A stretch of 10,635 nt of DNA from JAJBWD01 sp041670885 (lineage in GTDB: Bacteria; Bacillota; Clostridia; Clostridiales; Clostridiaceae): the NCBI GenBank assembly GCA_041670885.1, contig JBAXYJ010000091.1, positions 1-10,635 of the forward strand, written 5' to 3'. How positions within the stretch are numbered: the stretch's first letter is position 1; every line of letters starts with the position of its first letter. Positions 1 to 6,882 of this stretch are shown one piece after another. The notes below the pieces were generated by a model. The model ran no database searches and was not told the DNA's origin. It saw only the letters and a program-made list of their open reading frames with translations. A program made the position numbers and the translations under genes.

Positions 1-35
1 CATACATTTTATATTATTAATATATTTTAAATATC

Positions 36-71
36 AAAAAATGTGAAAAGCCCTCGGGCCAGCCGAGAGCT
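36..71 (-). terminator. Intrinsic terminator after wecB
   Basis: On the minus strand, GCTCTCGG (70-63) pairs with CCGAGGGC (57-50) around a 5-nt loop, with one G-U pair. A further A-T pair (71/49) extends the stem into the last base of the wecB stop codon. The stem is followed by TTTT (49-46) and, after CACA-like sequence, by six T (41-36). This is a GC-rich stem in an AT-rich setting and reads as a rho-independent terminator for the comEB-like/tagO/wecB operon. The plus-strand reading lacks a following T run, so it should act in one direction only. Positions 1-35 beyond it are AT-rich and show no gene. Confidence 0.85.
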
Positions 72-1216
72 TATTCAAATTCCTCCGGAATTTTTTCACT
101 TAATTTAAATTTATATAGTATGGCATCTTTTATCCTTTTTGATGCTTCACCATCACCATATGGATTTATTGATTTACTCATCTTATCATAGGATACTTCA
201 TCTTTTAAAATATTATTAGCTTCATTTACTATTGTGTCTATATCTGTCCCCACCAGTTTAACTGTTCCCTTGGTAACAGCCTCAGGTCTTTCAGTTACAT
301 CCCTTAAAACAAGAACAGGCTTACCCAGGTGCGGCGCCTCTTCCTGAAGTCCGCCGGAATCTGTCATAATCATATGACATTTATTCATCAGGTTGTGGGT
401 TTCATTTATATCTAAGGGAGGAAGAAGTGTAACCTGGCGGCAATCTCCTAAATACTTATAAACCACGTCCTTAACTATAGGGTTCAGGTGGACCAGATAA
501 ACAATGTGGGTATCTTTATTTTCTTCTAATATTTTCTTTAGAGCCCTGCATATGTTTTCTATGCCGACTCCCCAGTTTTCTCTTCTGTGAGCCGTTACCA
601 TGATTACTTTCTTAGAATAGTCTATTTTGTTTAATTCATCATTATTAAATACATATCCATCTTTTACAGTGTATTTCATGGCATCTATCACCGTGTTTCC
701 GGTAATGAATATGCTATTCTCATCTATTCCTTCTCTTAGAAGATTATCTTTTGCATTTTTCGTTGGTGAAAAATGAATATCCGCAATCTGACCTGTGAGT
801 TTTCTATTCATTTCCTCAGGATAGGGGAAATATTTATCGAAGGTTCGTAGACCTGCCTCTACGTGACCTACTTTTATTTTTTTGTAAAATGATGCAAGAG
901 ATGCAGCAAAGGTGGTAGTTGTATCACCATGAACGAGTACCAAATCAGGACTTTCTTCATTAAATATTTTTTCAAGCCCTGTAAGGACACTGGATGTTAT
1001 AGATGTAAGGCTTTGCTTGCTTTTCATTATATTAAGGTCATAGTCCGGTTTTATGTTAAATATATTAAGCACCTGATCCAGCATTTCTCTATGCTGAGCT
1101 GTCACTATTACCTTTGATTCAATCTCAGGAAATTTAGAAAGCTCTAATATAAGAGGTGCCATTTTAATAGCTTCAGGCCTTGTTCCGAATATCGTCATAA
1201 TCTTTAGCTTCTTCAT
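71..1216 (-). CDS. wecB: UDP-N-acetylglucosamine 2-epimerase (non-hydrolysing)
   Basis: A cytoplasmic enzyme that interconverts UDP-GlcNAc and UDP-ManNAc, the donor of the ManNAc unit of teichoic-acid linkage units and of other surface polymers. The 381-residue product matches the usual length (about 380) of the WecB/MnaA family. Visible motifs are GTRPEAIK (11-18), HGDTTTT (D98), HVEAGLRT (E120), PYPEEMNR (E134), TAHRRENWG (H210) and TDSGGLQEEAP (285-295). D98, E120, E134 and H210 correspond to the acidic and histidine residues implicated in catalysis in E. coli WecB. The ATG is preceded by GGAGG four bases upstream. It starts 10 nt after tagO, so the two are probably co-transcribed, and their products act in the same pathway. 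A B. subtilis homologue (mnaA) also lies just downstream of upp. The paralogous hydrolysing epimerases are less likely given the motifs. Confidence 0.95.
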   Translation of the reverse strand: MKKLKIMTIFGTRPEAIKMAPLILELSKFPEIESKVIVTAQHREMLDQVLNIFNIKPDYDLNIMKSKQSLTSITSSVLTGLEKIFNEESPDLVLVHGDTTTTFAASLASFYKKIKVGHVEAGLRTFDKYFPYPEEMNRKLTGQIADIHFSPTKNAKDNLLREGIDENSIFITGNTVIDAMKYTVKDGYVFNNDELNKIDYSKKVIMVTAHRRENWGVGIENICRALKKILEENKDTHIVYLVHLNPIVKDVVYKYLGDCRQVTLLPPLDINETHNLMNKCHMIMTDSGGLQEEAPHLGKPVLVLRDVTERPEAVTKGTVKLVGTDIDTIVNEANNILKDEVSYDKMSKSINPYGDGEASKRIKDAILYKFKLSEKIPEEFE

Positions 1217-1226
1217 AATACCTCCA

Positions 1227-2252
1227 TTAATCTCTGTTTTTTATAAAGCCAAGCTTAATTGCAAGTAAGGACAAAATTATAATCACAATTATCATAAATA
1301 TATATGAGACCTTGCTGTTCATAGTAGATGCAAGGATTGAAATAAGTCCTAAACTTCCGCTGATTAAATACATAATTATAACGACTTTTTTCTGAGAAAA
1401 TCCCAGTGCCAAAAGTCTGTGATGGATATGACCTTTATCTGCCTGCATTATGGGCTTGCCATTTATTTTTCTTCTTATTATTGCAAAGGCAGTATCGTAT
1501 ATTGGAACTCCAAGAACTATTATTGGAACGGCAAGAGTAATTGCTGTTGCTGATTTCACTGCACCAATTACGGCTATTGAAGACAGCAGGAAGCCAAGAA
1601 GCTGAGCTCCTGTATCTCCTAAAAATATTGAGGCAGGATTAAAATTATAAGGCAAAAATCCTAAAATTGCCCCTGAAAGGATGCTGTTTAATAAAACTGA
1701 TTCATCTCTTCTTGTAATCATGCTGACGGCAAGCATTGAAACAGAAGAAATAAGAGCCAGCCCTGAGGCCAAGCCATCTAGTCCATCTATTAGATTAAAT
1801 GCATTTGTAACTCCTACTATCCAAAATAAAGTAACAGGTATGCTGAGCCACTTTTCTAAATTCATAAAGCTTATGTATTTTGTAAATGGATTTGTAAGCA
1901 GATTTATCTCCACTCCCATAAAAATAAGAACTAAAGCTGCAGAAATTTGGAAAATCAATTTTTGAACAGGTTTCAGGTCATATTTATCATCTAGAAGACC
2001 TCCAATTAATATAATGGTCCCCCCGATTAATATGGCCAGCTTTTCTTTTGTAAAAATGCCTGTTCCTATCAGCATAACAGTAAAAGATATGTAAATTGCT
2101 AAGCCTCCGATAAGCGGTATAGGTCTATTATGAACTCTTCTTGCATCCTTAGGTATATCTATTATATCAAGTTTTACAGCTAGTTTTTTAACAAGGGGAG
2201 TTAAAGCAAAAGATATAACCATTGCTATAAAGAATAATATAAAATATCTCAT
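1227..2252 (-). CDS. tagO: Undecaprenyl-phosphate N-acetylglucosaminyl-1-phosphate transferase (TagO/WecA family)
   Basis: An integral membrane enzyme that transfers GlcNAc-1-phosphate from UDP-GlcNAc to undecaprenyl phosphate, the first step of wall teichoic acid and related polymer synthesis. The 341-residue protein is hydrophobic throughout, with about ten membrane segments, as expected for the MraY/WecA superfamily. Diagnostic motifs are GGLLDDKYD (D88 and D89 are the Mg/catalytic pair), NAFNLIDGLDGLA (150-162), FLGDTGA (210-216) and the cytoplasmic loop HIHHRL (275-280), which separates GlcNAc-specific TagO/WecA enzymes from MraY. The ATG has GAGG five bases upstream. The gene follows the deaminase gene by 11 nt and precedes wecB by 10 nt. 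No tagA-like gene is in the window, so the final polymer cannot be named from here. Confidence 0.95.
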   Translation of the reverse strand: MRYFILFFIAMVISFALTPLVKKLAVKLDIIDIPKDARRVHNRPIPLIGGLAIYISFTVMLIGTGIFTKEKLAILIGGTIILIGGLLDDKYDLKPVQKLIFQISAALVLIFMGVEINLLTNPFTKYISFMNLEKWLSIPVTLFWIVGVTNAFNLIDGLDGLASGLALISSVSMLAVSMITRRDESVLLNSILSGAILGFLPYNFNPASIFLGDTGAQLLGFLLSSIAVIGAVKSATAITLAVPIIVLGVPIYDTAFAIIRRKINGKPIMQADKGHIHHRLLALGFSQKKVVIIMYLISGSLGLISILASTMNSKVSYIFMIIVIIILSLLAIKLGFIKNRD

Positions 2253-2263
2253 TTTTACCTCTT

Positions 2264-2752
2264 CTAGTATGAACTATCTCCTTCTAAGGAGTCGTCATTT
2301 TCTATCCATTCAGATACATATATTTCTCTGAAATTTGTCTTATTGTCCCTGATTACAACCTTTTCTATTCCTGAGTTTATAATAAATCTCTTACATAAGC
2401 TGCAGGGAGCAGCTTTTTCTACATAGCTGCCTGTTTTTACTTCTTTTCCCACTAAGTAAAGACATGATCCCAGCATATCCTGCCTTCTTGCAGATATTAT
2501 GGCATTTTGCTCTGCGTGAACAGACCTGCATAATTCATATCTGGTTCCTCTTGGTACATTAAGATCTTCTCTTCTGCAATATCCCAAATCCATACAGTTT
2601 TTTCTTCCTCTGGGAGCACCGGAATATCCTGTGGAAATAATCTCATCATTTTTTACTATTATTGCTGCAAAATTTCGCCGCAGACAGGTTCCTCTTTCAA
2701 GTATTGTCTCACAGATATCCAGATAGTAATTATTTTTATCTACTCTGATCAT
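2264..2752 (-). CDS. Deoxycytidylate (dCMP) deaminase, ComEB-like
   Basis: A zinc enzyme expected to deaminate dCMP to dUMP, feeding thymidylate synthesis. The 162-residue protein carries the cytidine-deaminase fold signature: HAE (79-81, H79 zinc ligand and E81 proton shuttle) and PCSLC (116-120, C117 and C120 zinc ligands). The GYSGAPRG stretch (42-49) is the nucleotide-binding loop typical of the dCMP branch. Extra cysteines at 23, 53, 59 and 75, three of them in the insertion before HAE, could form a second structural metal site as in some dCMP deaminases; this is inference. The ATG at 2752 was chosen over a TTG at 2764 because GGAGG (2762-2758) sits five bases before it and the TTG overlaps that site. 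It is first in the operon with tagO and wecB, after the upp terminator. It is shorter than B. subtilis ComEB (about 189 residues). Confidence 0.9.
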   Translation of the reverse strand: MIRVDKNNYYLDICETILERGTCLRRNFAAIIVKNDEIISTGYSGAPRGRKNCMDLGYCRREDLNVPRGTRYELCRSVHAEQNAIISARRQDMLGSCLYLVGKEVKTGSYVEKAAPCSLCKRFIINSGIEKVVIRDNKTNFREIYVSEWIENDDSLEGDSSY

Positions 2753-2757
2753 AAATA

Positions 2758-2762
2758 CCTCC
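2758..2762 (-). promoter_or_regulatory. Ribosome binding site fixing the dCMP deaminase start
   Basis: GGAGG followed by a five-base spacer (TATTT) and ATG at 2752. An in-frame TTG at 2764 overlaps this site, so it cannot be used with it; the shorter protein is therefore preferred. Confidence 0.85.
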
Positions 2763-2783
2763 AAACAAATTTCAATCTACTAT

Positions 2784-2812
2784 ATTTTACTCTAAAAATA
2801 ATAAAATTGAAA
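2784..2812 (-). promoter_or_regulatory. Candidate SigA promoter for the dCMP deaminase-tagO-wecB operon
   Basis: On the minus strand TTTCAA (2812-2807) and TAAAAT (2789-2784) are separated by 17 nt. The -10 matches consensus in five of six positions but the -35 in only three. An overlapping TATAGT (2784-2779) is an alternative -10. A promoter is expected here because a strong terminator separates these genes from upp. The whole gap is AT-rich, so chance matches are common. Confidence 0.4.
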
Positions 2813-2862
2813 GATTTTTTAAATTAATTGCCCTTAATATGTTAAACATAGGACTTTTAGTT

Positions 2863-2894
2863 AAAAAAAAAGGACCTATGTATACATAAGCCCT
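2863..2894 (-). terminator. Intrinsic terminator after upp
   Basis: On the minus strand AGGGCTTATG (2894-2885) pairs with CATAGGTCCT (2880-2871) around a TATA loop. This gives a 10-bp stem with two G-U pairs, followed directly by a T run through 2863. It begins six bases after the upp stop codon. This is a textbook rho-independent terminator and marks the end of the upstream transcription block. Confidence 0.85.
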
Positions 2895-2900
2895 CTCACT

Positions 2901-3530
2901 TTATTTTGTTCCGAATAGTCTGTCCCCTGCATCACCTAAGCCTGGAACTATATATCCATTTTCATTTAATCTTTCATCTATTGCTGCTGTATAAATATCT
3001 ACATCAGGATGAGCATCCATAACTGCCTTTATTCCTTCCGGAGCTGATATTAAGCACATAAGTCTTATATATTTTGCACCTTTATTTTTAAGCATTGTTA
3101 TGGCATCAATTGCTGAGCCTCCAGTTGCCAGCATTGGGTCTGTAACTATAACTTCTCTTTCTCCGATATCCTGTGGAAGCTTGCAGAAATATTCAACAGG
3201 CTTTAAAGTTTTCTCATCTCTATATAGTCCAATATGGCCAACTTTTGCAGCTGGTATTAATTTTAGCATGCCATCTACCATTCCAAGTCCTGCTCTCAGG
3301 ATTGGAACTATTGCTACTTTTTTACCTGATAGTGTTTTACATTTTGTCCTGCATATAGGAGTCTCAATCTCAATCTCCTCAACAGGCAGGTCTCTTGTAA
3401 CCTCATAGGCCATAAGCATTGCTACTTCTGAAACCAAATCTCTAAAGTCCTTTGAGCCTGTCTTCTTGTTCCTTATTATTGCCAGCTTGTGAAGTACTAA
3501 TGGATGTGCTATCTGTGTTACTTTACTCAT
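2901..3530 (-). CDS. upp: Uracil phosphoribosyltransferase
   Basis: A cytoplasmic salvage enzyme that converts uracil and PRPP to UMP. The 209-residue length equals that of the B. subtilis enzyme. The PRPP-binding loop is VIVTDPMLATGGSA (127-140), and the C-terminal uracil-binding segment GYIVPGLGDAGDRLFG (192-207) is intact, as is the RDEKT loop (104-108). The N terminus (HPLVLHKLAIIRNKKT) is typical of the family. The start ATG overlaps the last codons of rpiB by 8 nt, and its GGAGG, seven bases upstream, lies inside rpiB, so translation of the two is probably coupled. It is the last gene of its block, followed by a strong terminator. No PyrR-type attenuator is visible in front of it. Confidence 0.97.
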   Translation of the reverse strand: MSKVTQIAHPLVLHKLAIIRNKKTGSKDFRDLVSEVAMLMAYEVTRDLPVEEIEIETPICRTKCKTLSGKKVAIVPILRAGLGMVDGMLKLIPAAKVGHIGLYRDEKTLKPVEYFCKLPQDIGEREVIVTDPMLATGGSAIDAITMLKNKGAKYIRLMCLISAPEGIKAVMDAHPDVDIYTAAIDERLNENGYIVPGLGDAGDRLFGTK

Positions 3531-3981
3531 TATTATTCCTCCTGTTTTCTTCTATCTTTTTAATTTTATCAATTCTTGTCTGATGTCTTCCTCCCTGGAA
3601 TTTTGTAGTTAAGAATATATCAACTATGTCTAGTGCTAAGCCCGGGCCTATAACCCTTTCTCCCATGGTAAGAATGTTTGCATTATTATGTTCTCTGCAG
3701 GCATGGGCTGAAAAAGTATCTGAGCATAAAGCAGCCCTGACTCCATCTACCTTATTTGCAGCTATTCCAATTCCAATACCAGTTCCGCAGATTAAAATTC
3801 CAAAATCATAATTTCCATCTACAACCTGATGAGCAACCTTTTCTGCAAATTCCGGGTAATCACAGGATTCTTCTGAATATGTACCAAAATCCTTAAATTC
3901 TATCCCTTTTTCTATTAGATGCTTCATTACTTCAGCTTTTAATTTGAAGCCGCCATGATCACTGCCAACTGCAACTTTCAT
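3523..3981 (-). CDS. rpiB: Ribose-5-phosphate isomerase B
   Basis: A sugar-phosphate isomerase of the RpiB/LacAB family that interconverts ribose-5-phosphate and ribulose-5-phosphate in the pentose phosphate pathway, supplying ribose for PRPP. The 152-residue protein starts MKVAVGSDHGG (D8, H9). It has the catalytic CGTGIG loop with C65 (the expected base), H98 in EHNNANIL (ring opening) and the phosphate-binding GRHQTRI (131-137). The ATG at 3981 has AAGGAGG five bases upstream. A longer reading from a TTG at 4020 adds 13 residues with no family support and reaches back to the ywlE stop. It lies 35 nt after ywlE and overlaps upp, whose enzyme consumes PRPP. An allose-6-phosphate or galactose-6-phosphate isomerase role is possible in this family but unlikely in this context. 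Confidence 0.95.
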   Translation of the reverse strand: MKVAVGSDHGGFKLKAEVMKHLIEKGIEFKDFGTYSEESCDYPEFAEKVAHQVVDGNYDFGILICGTGIGIGIAANKVDGVRAALCSDTFSAHACREHNNANILTMGERVIGPGLALDIVDIFLTTKFQGGRHQTRIDKIKKIEENRRNNNE

Positions 3982-3986
3982 ATTAT

Positions 3987-3993
3987 CCTCCTT
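3987..3993 (-). promoter_or_regulatory. Ribosome binding site fixing the rpiB start
   Basis: AAGGAGG with a five-base spacer to ATG at 3981. It lies downstream of the in-frame TTG at 4020 and so argues against that longer start. Confidence 0.85.
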
Positions 3994-4016
3994 ACTACAA
4001 AAAAAAGATAATTGTA

Positions 4017-4472
4017 TCAATAAATACCATTATCTTCTTTTAATTTTTTATTTAATAATAGAATACTATTATTTAACTGATTGAAAGTTTGTCTATAAAC
4101 CTGAAGGTCTCCTCCAAATGGGTCTAATATATCAGAATTTAATCCAATAAATCCATTTAAAGTAAATATCTTTTCTATGTATGCTGGGTAAGAACTCTTA
4201 ATTGATTTTTCTATTGCCCCAGTCATAGTAAAAATTAAATCTGCTTTCTCCACCATTTCTCTGCTAAATAATCGGGCTGGATTTGATGATATATCAATAT
4301 CTAAATTTTCTTTAATAACTAAAGCTGCATTTTTAGAAGTTCTTGTCCCTGAAACAGCCATTATTCCCGCTGAATAGGCCTTTATATCTTTATCATTATT
4401 TTTTTTGTTAAATATAGCTTCAGCCATTCTGCTTCTGCAGGTGTTGCCGGTGCAAAGGAATAGGATATTCAT
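4017..4472 (-). CDS. ywlE: Low-molecular-weight phosphatase, YwlE-type (probable protein-arginine phosphatase)
   Basis: A cytoplasmic cysteine phosphatase. The 151-residue protein opens with the P-loop CTGNTCRS (C7 nucleophile, R13 phosphate binding, S14) and carries the general-acid motif DPFGG (D117). Length and motif spacing match B. subtilis YwlE (150 residues). The P-loop residue T11, known in YwlE to favour phospho-arginine over phospho-tyrosine, is present, so an arginine-phosphatase role opposing an McsB-type kinase is the best guess. The kinase is not in this window. Position 15, after the P-loop, is Arg, where the YwlE family usually has Pro. AGGAGG precedes the ATG by five bases, and the tsaC stop codon forms the first part of this site. 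Tyrosine phosphatase activity remains possible. Confidence 0.85.
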   Translation of the reverse strand: MNILFLCTGNTCRSRMAEAIFNKKNNDKDIKAYSAGIMAVSGTRTSKNAALVIKENLDIDISSNPARLFSREMVEKADLIFTMTGAIEKSIKSSYPAYIEKIFTLNGFIGLNSDILDPFGGDLQVYRQTFNQLNNSILLLNKKLKEDNGIY

Positions 4473-4481
4473 GATTACCTC

Positions 4482-5528
4482 CTAATCTGCTTTAATAATA
4501 TCAAAGCCCGCTGATTTTTTTAACCTGTTCATAATAGCAATGCCTATACCGCTTTCCTCAAAAGACTCTGATAATATAAGATCAACTTTTAAATCATCCA
4601 GAGTTCTCAGAGTTTCAAACAAGTTGCTTCCTATGGTCTCTTCGTCATTTCTGCTGCCAAGAGATATGACTCTGCCCTGTTTGTATAAAGCTTTTGTCTC
4701 ATCTGTAGCCATTATACCAACCTTCGATTTATCATCTCTATAATTTTGCACTATTTCATTAATTTTTTCAACTGTTTTTTGCATTGATCCCTGAATTATT
4801 TTAACCTTTGCCTTTGGAGCATAATGCTTATACTTCATTCCCGGGGCTTTAGGTATTTCATTTCCTGTAATCAGGCCGCTGTCTATGTATATATTTTCAT
4901 CAATTTCTCTAAGTTCTTCCAGTGTTACTCTTCCTGGTCTTAAAATAACCGGAGGATAAACTGAACAGTCAATGACTGTTGACTCTAACCCATAGTCACA
5001 CTTCCCTCCTCCTATTATAAAATCAACCTTGCCTTTTAAATCCTCAACGCATCTTTTTACCTCAGTAGGGCTTGGAAGTCCTGAAGTATTAGCTGAGGGT
5101 GCAGCTACCGGAACTCCTGCTTTGCTTATCAGCTCTCTTGCAATAATATTTTCAGGCATTCTTATACCAACGGTAGATAGCCCAGCGCTTGTTACGATTG
5201 GCACTAAATCTGACTTTTCCATAATAACGGTTATTGGGCCCGGAAAAAATCTATCCATTATTTTTTTAGCAGCAGGTGGTATTTCTTTAACCAGTGAGGG
5301 AACCATGTCTTTTGATGCCACATGGACTATGAGGGGGTTATCCTGAGGCCGGCCCTTAGCTTTAAATATATTATTTACAGCCTTTTCATTAAGTGCATCT
5401 GCTCCTAATCCATATACAGTTTCTGTAGGGAAAACAACTAATCCTCCCTTTTTTAATATTCCGGCTGCTTCCTTTATTATTTCATAATCTATATTATTTA
5501 TATCTAAAATTTTTACCTTTGTTTCCAT
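4482..5528 (-). CDS. tsaC: L-threonylcarbamoyladenylate synthase (Sua5/YwlC type)
   Basis: Makes threonylcarbamoyl-AMP from threonine, bicarbonate and ATP, the first step of the t6A37 modification of tRNAs that read ANN codons. At 348 residues it is the long Sua5 form, not the short TsaC of E. coli. The N-terminal YrdC domain (about 15-205) contains PTETVYGLGADA (34-45), KGRPQDNPL (58-66), FPGPIT (95-100), GIRMP (121-125), APSANTSG (143-150) and ESTVID (182-187). It is followed by the linker KAPGMKYKHYAPKA (227-240) and a C-terminal Sua5 domain (about 242-345). The ATG has AAGGTG a few bases upstream. It sits 12 nt after the ZIP gene and 9 nt before ywlE, the same neighbour as in B. subtilis (ywlC, ywlE). 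Confidence 0.95.
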   Translation of the reverse strand: METKVKILDINNIDYEIIKEAAGILKKGGLVVFPTETVYGLGADALNEKAVNNIFKAKGRPQDNPLIVHVASKDMVPSLVKEIPPAAKKIMDRFFPGPITVIMEKSDLVPIVTSAGLSTVGIRMPENIIARELISKAGVPVAAPSANTSGLPSPTEVKRCVEDLKGKVDFIIGGGKCDYGLESTVIDCSVYPPVILRPGRVTLEELREIDENIYIDSGLITGNEIPKAPGMKYKHYAPKAKVKIIQGSMQKTVEKINEIVQNYRDDKSKVGIMATDETKALYKQGRVISLGSRNDEETIGSNLFETLRTLDDLKVDLILSESFEESGIGIAIMNRLKKSAGFDIIKAD

Positions 5529-5540
5529 ATTTTCACCTTC

Positions 5541-6236
5541 CTAAAATAGAGACATTGTAAATCCAAGCAAATAGCCAATTAAAACTCCCAGTGCTGTCTT
5601 TTTAGTTTTCCCCATTCTAAAGCCTTGAGGAAGCATCTCAAATATTACTACGTAGAGCATTATCCCGGCAGCTAATCCATAAGAAAGTCCCAAAAAAGTT
5701 TTTTCTAAGGCTATTTTGTTTCCTATTATAGCACCAATTGGGGTAGTAAGCGACGTAAGATAAGCATATATAATTGCTTTTTTTCTTTTCTTTTTATATA
5801 AAGGTGCTGCTACCGCTAAGCCTTCTGGAATATCATGAATTCCTATGGTAAAGCACATCTTGAGCCCCAATCTTGTCCTGCTTCCAAATCCGATTCCCAT
5901 TATAACACCTTCCGGGAAATTGTGAATAGATAAGGATATGGCAGTAAGCAGTGCTAGTTTATCAGCTGATTCCTCTCCTAAAAAAACATCAAGCAAATAC
6001 ATAAATAAGATTCCAACAAATAAAATTAAGTAAAACATAGAATAGCTTATGCTCCTTATCCCCTCCGGAATAAGGTCAAAGGAAACAACCGAAAGCATAA
6101 GTCCTCCGGATATACTTATGAGAAATCCCAAATATTTGTCTGTTGGGTTATTGTCAAAAACACCAATTATAGCTCCCAGCATTGTCCCCAGCTGTGATAC
6201 AACACATCCTATTAAAATTTTAATTAAATTATTCAA
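5541..6236 (-). CDS. ZIP-family divalent metal transporter
   Basis: An integral membrane protein of 231 residues with about eight predicted helices (roughly 5-25, 34-55, 64-83, 94-115, 126-145, 154-175, 181-201, 212-230). The ZIP metal-site motifs are HNFPEG in helix 4 (H105, N106, E109) and HDIPEGLA in helix 5 (H134, D135, E138). A basic loop KKKRKK (148-153) is cytoplasmic. The family usually imports zinc, iron or manganese; the metal here cannot be told. D135 replaces the Asn of the more common HNIPEG. The start is a TTG with only a weak AAGAAG seven bases upstream, 49 nt after the preceding gene, unlike the strong GGAGG sites of its neighbours. No better start lies nearby, and the helix 1 sequence begins at once. 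Translation may be low, or the true start may differ. Confidence 0.88.
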   Translation of the reverse strand: MNNLIKILIGCVVSQLGTMLGAIIGVFDNNPTDKYLGFLISISGGLMLSVVSFDLIPEGIRSISYSMFYLILFVGILFMYLLDVFLGEESADKLALLTAISLSIHNFPEGVIMGIGFGSRTRLGLKMCFTIGIHDIPEGLAVAAPLYKKKRKKAIIYAYLTSLTTPIGAIIGNKIALEKTFLGLSYGLAAGIMLYVVIFEMLPQGFRMGKTKKTALGVLIGYLLGFTMSLF

Positions 6237-6285
6237 ATTATGCTTCTTAAAAAATTTCTATCTATAATTTCTATTTAATATTATT

Positions 6286-6870
6286 TTATTTTATTCCTTC
6301 TCTGTATTCTTTAATTTTTTTAATTGCTTCTTCTGAATACTCTGCATATACACATGCCTTAAAAATAGAGTTTAATAATGGGTATTTTTTAAGTCCTCCC
6401 TTATTTAATATTAAATAGTAATAGGAATCTTCATTTCCCTTTCTTATGATGTCTAAATAATAAGAGGAAATATATCCATGCTTAATAAGAAATTCCTTAT
6501 CAATTTTTTTAGCCCTTTTACTTCTTATTTTGGCTGCTGATATGAGAAGTATCTGAAAATCCTTTTCTCCTTCCTCAATGCCTACGAAAACCACTTTATT
6601 CCCTGATATATTTATTTTTTCATTAAATATTCCCAAGTATACTACTATCTTATACCCATTTACACTATAGGATAATTTATAATAATTCAGAGTTACAAAT
6701 ATAGCGGTTAACATTATCGCCACTATTATTATAAGATAGGTTAAAAAAAATGTCTGATAGGTATGGGTTATCAAAAGCACAGCTATTAAAATAAAAAAAA
6801 TAAAGCCCATAAAAAGCAAAAATCTATTAACAGATTTATCCTGCTTTTTTATAGCTTTATTAATATTCAT
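6286..6870 (-). CDS. Uncharacterised membrane protein with two N-terminal helices and a soluble C-terminal domain
   Basis: I do not recognise a named family. The 194-residue protein has a basic N terminus (KAIKKQDKSVNR), two membrane helices (about 17-35 and 40-61) joined by a short loop, and then a soluble, probably cytoplasmic domain. In that domain alternating hydrophobic strands at about 65-110 (YKLSYSVNGYKIVVYLGIF) are followed by a lysine-rich helical part and an amphipathic C-terminal helix (about 165-192). Two helices plus a strand-rich domain recall bacterial PH-like membrane proteins, but that is only a guess from shape. The start is well supported: AAAGGAG overlaps the prfA stop and sits seven bases before the ATG. 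It lies 12 nt after prfA, so co-expression with release factor 1 is likely. Confidence 0.8.
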   Translation of the reverse strand: MNINKAIKKQDKSVNRFLLFMGFIFFILIAVLLITHTYQTFFLTYLIIIVAIMLTAIFVTLNYYKLSYSVNGYKIVVYLGIFNEKINISGNKVVFVGIEEGEKDFQILLISAAKIRSKRAKKIDKEFLIKHGYISSYYLDIIRKGNEDSYYYLILNKGGLKKYPLLNSIFKACVYAEYSEEAIKKIKEYREGIK

Positions 6871-6882
6871 TATTCCACTCCT

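Noticed and set aside
2880..2891. Perfect palindrome TATGTATACATA as an operator
   Set aside because: It is fully explained as the tip of the terminator hairpin after upp.
3982..4016. TGATACAAT and a run of eight T on the minus strand between ywlE and rpiB
   Set aside because: The TGnTACAAT resembles an extended -10 but there is no -35, and the T run has no stem before it, so neither a promoter nor a terminator can be supported.
3982..4020. Longer rpiB reading from a TTG at 4020
   Set aside because: It adds 13 residues absent from the family and bypasses a strong AAGGAGG placed correctly for the ATG at 3981.
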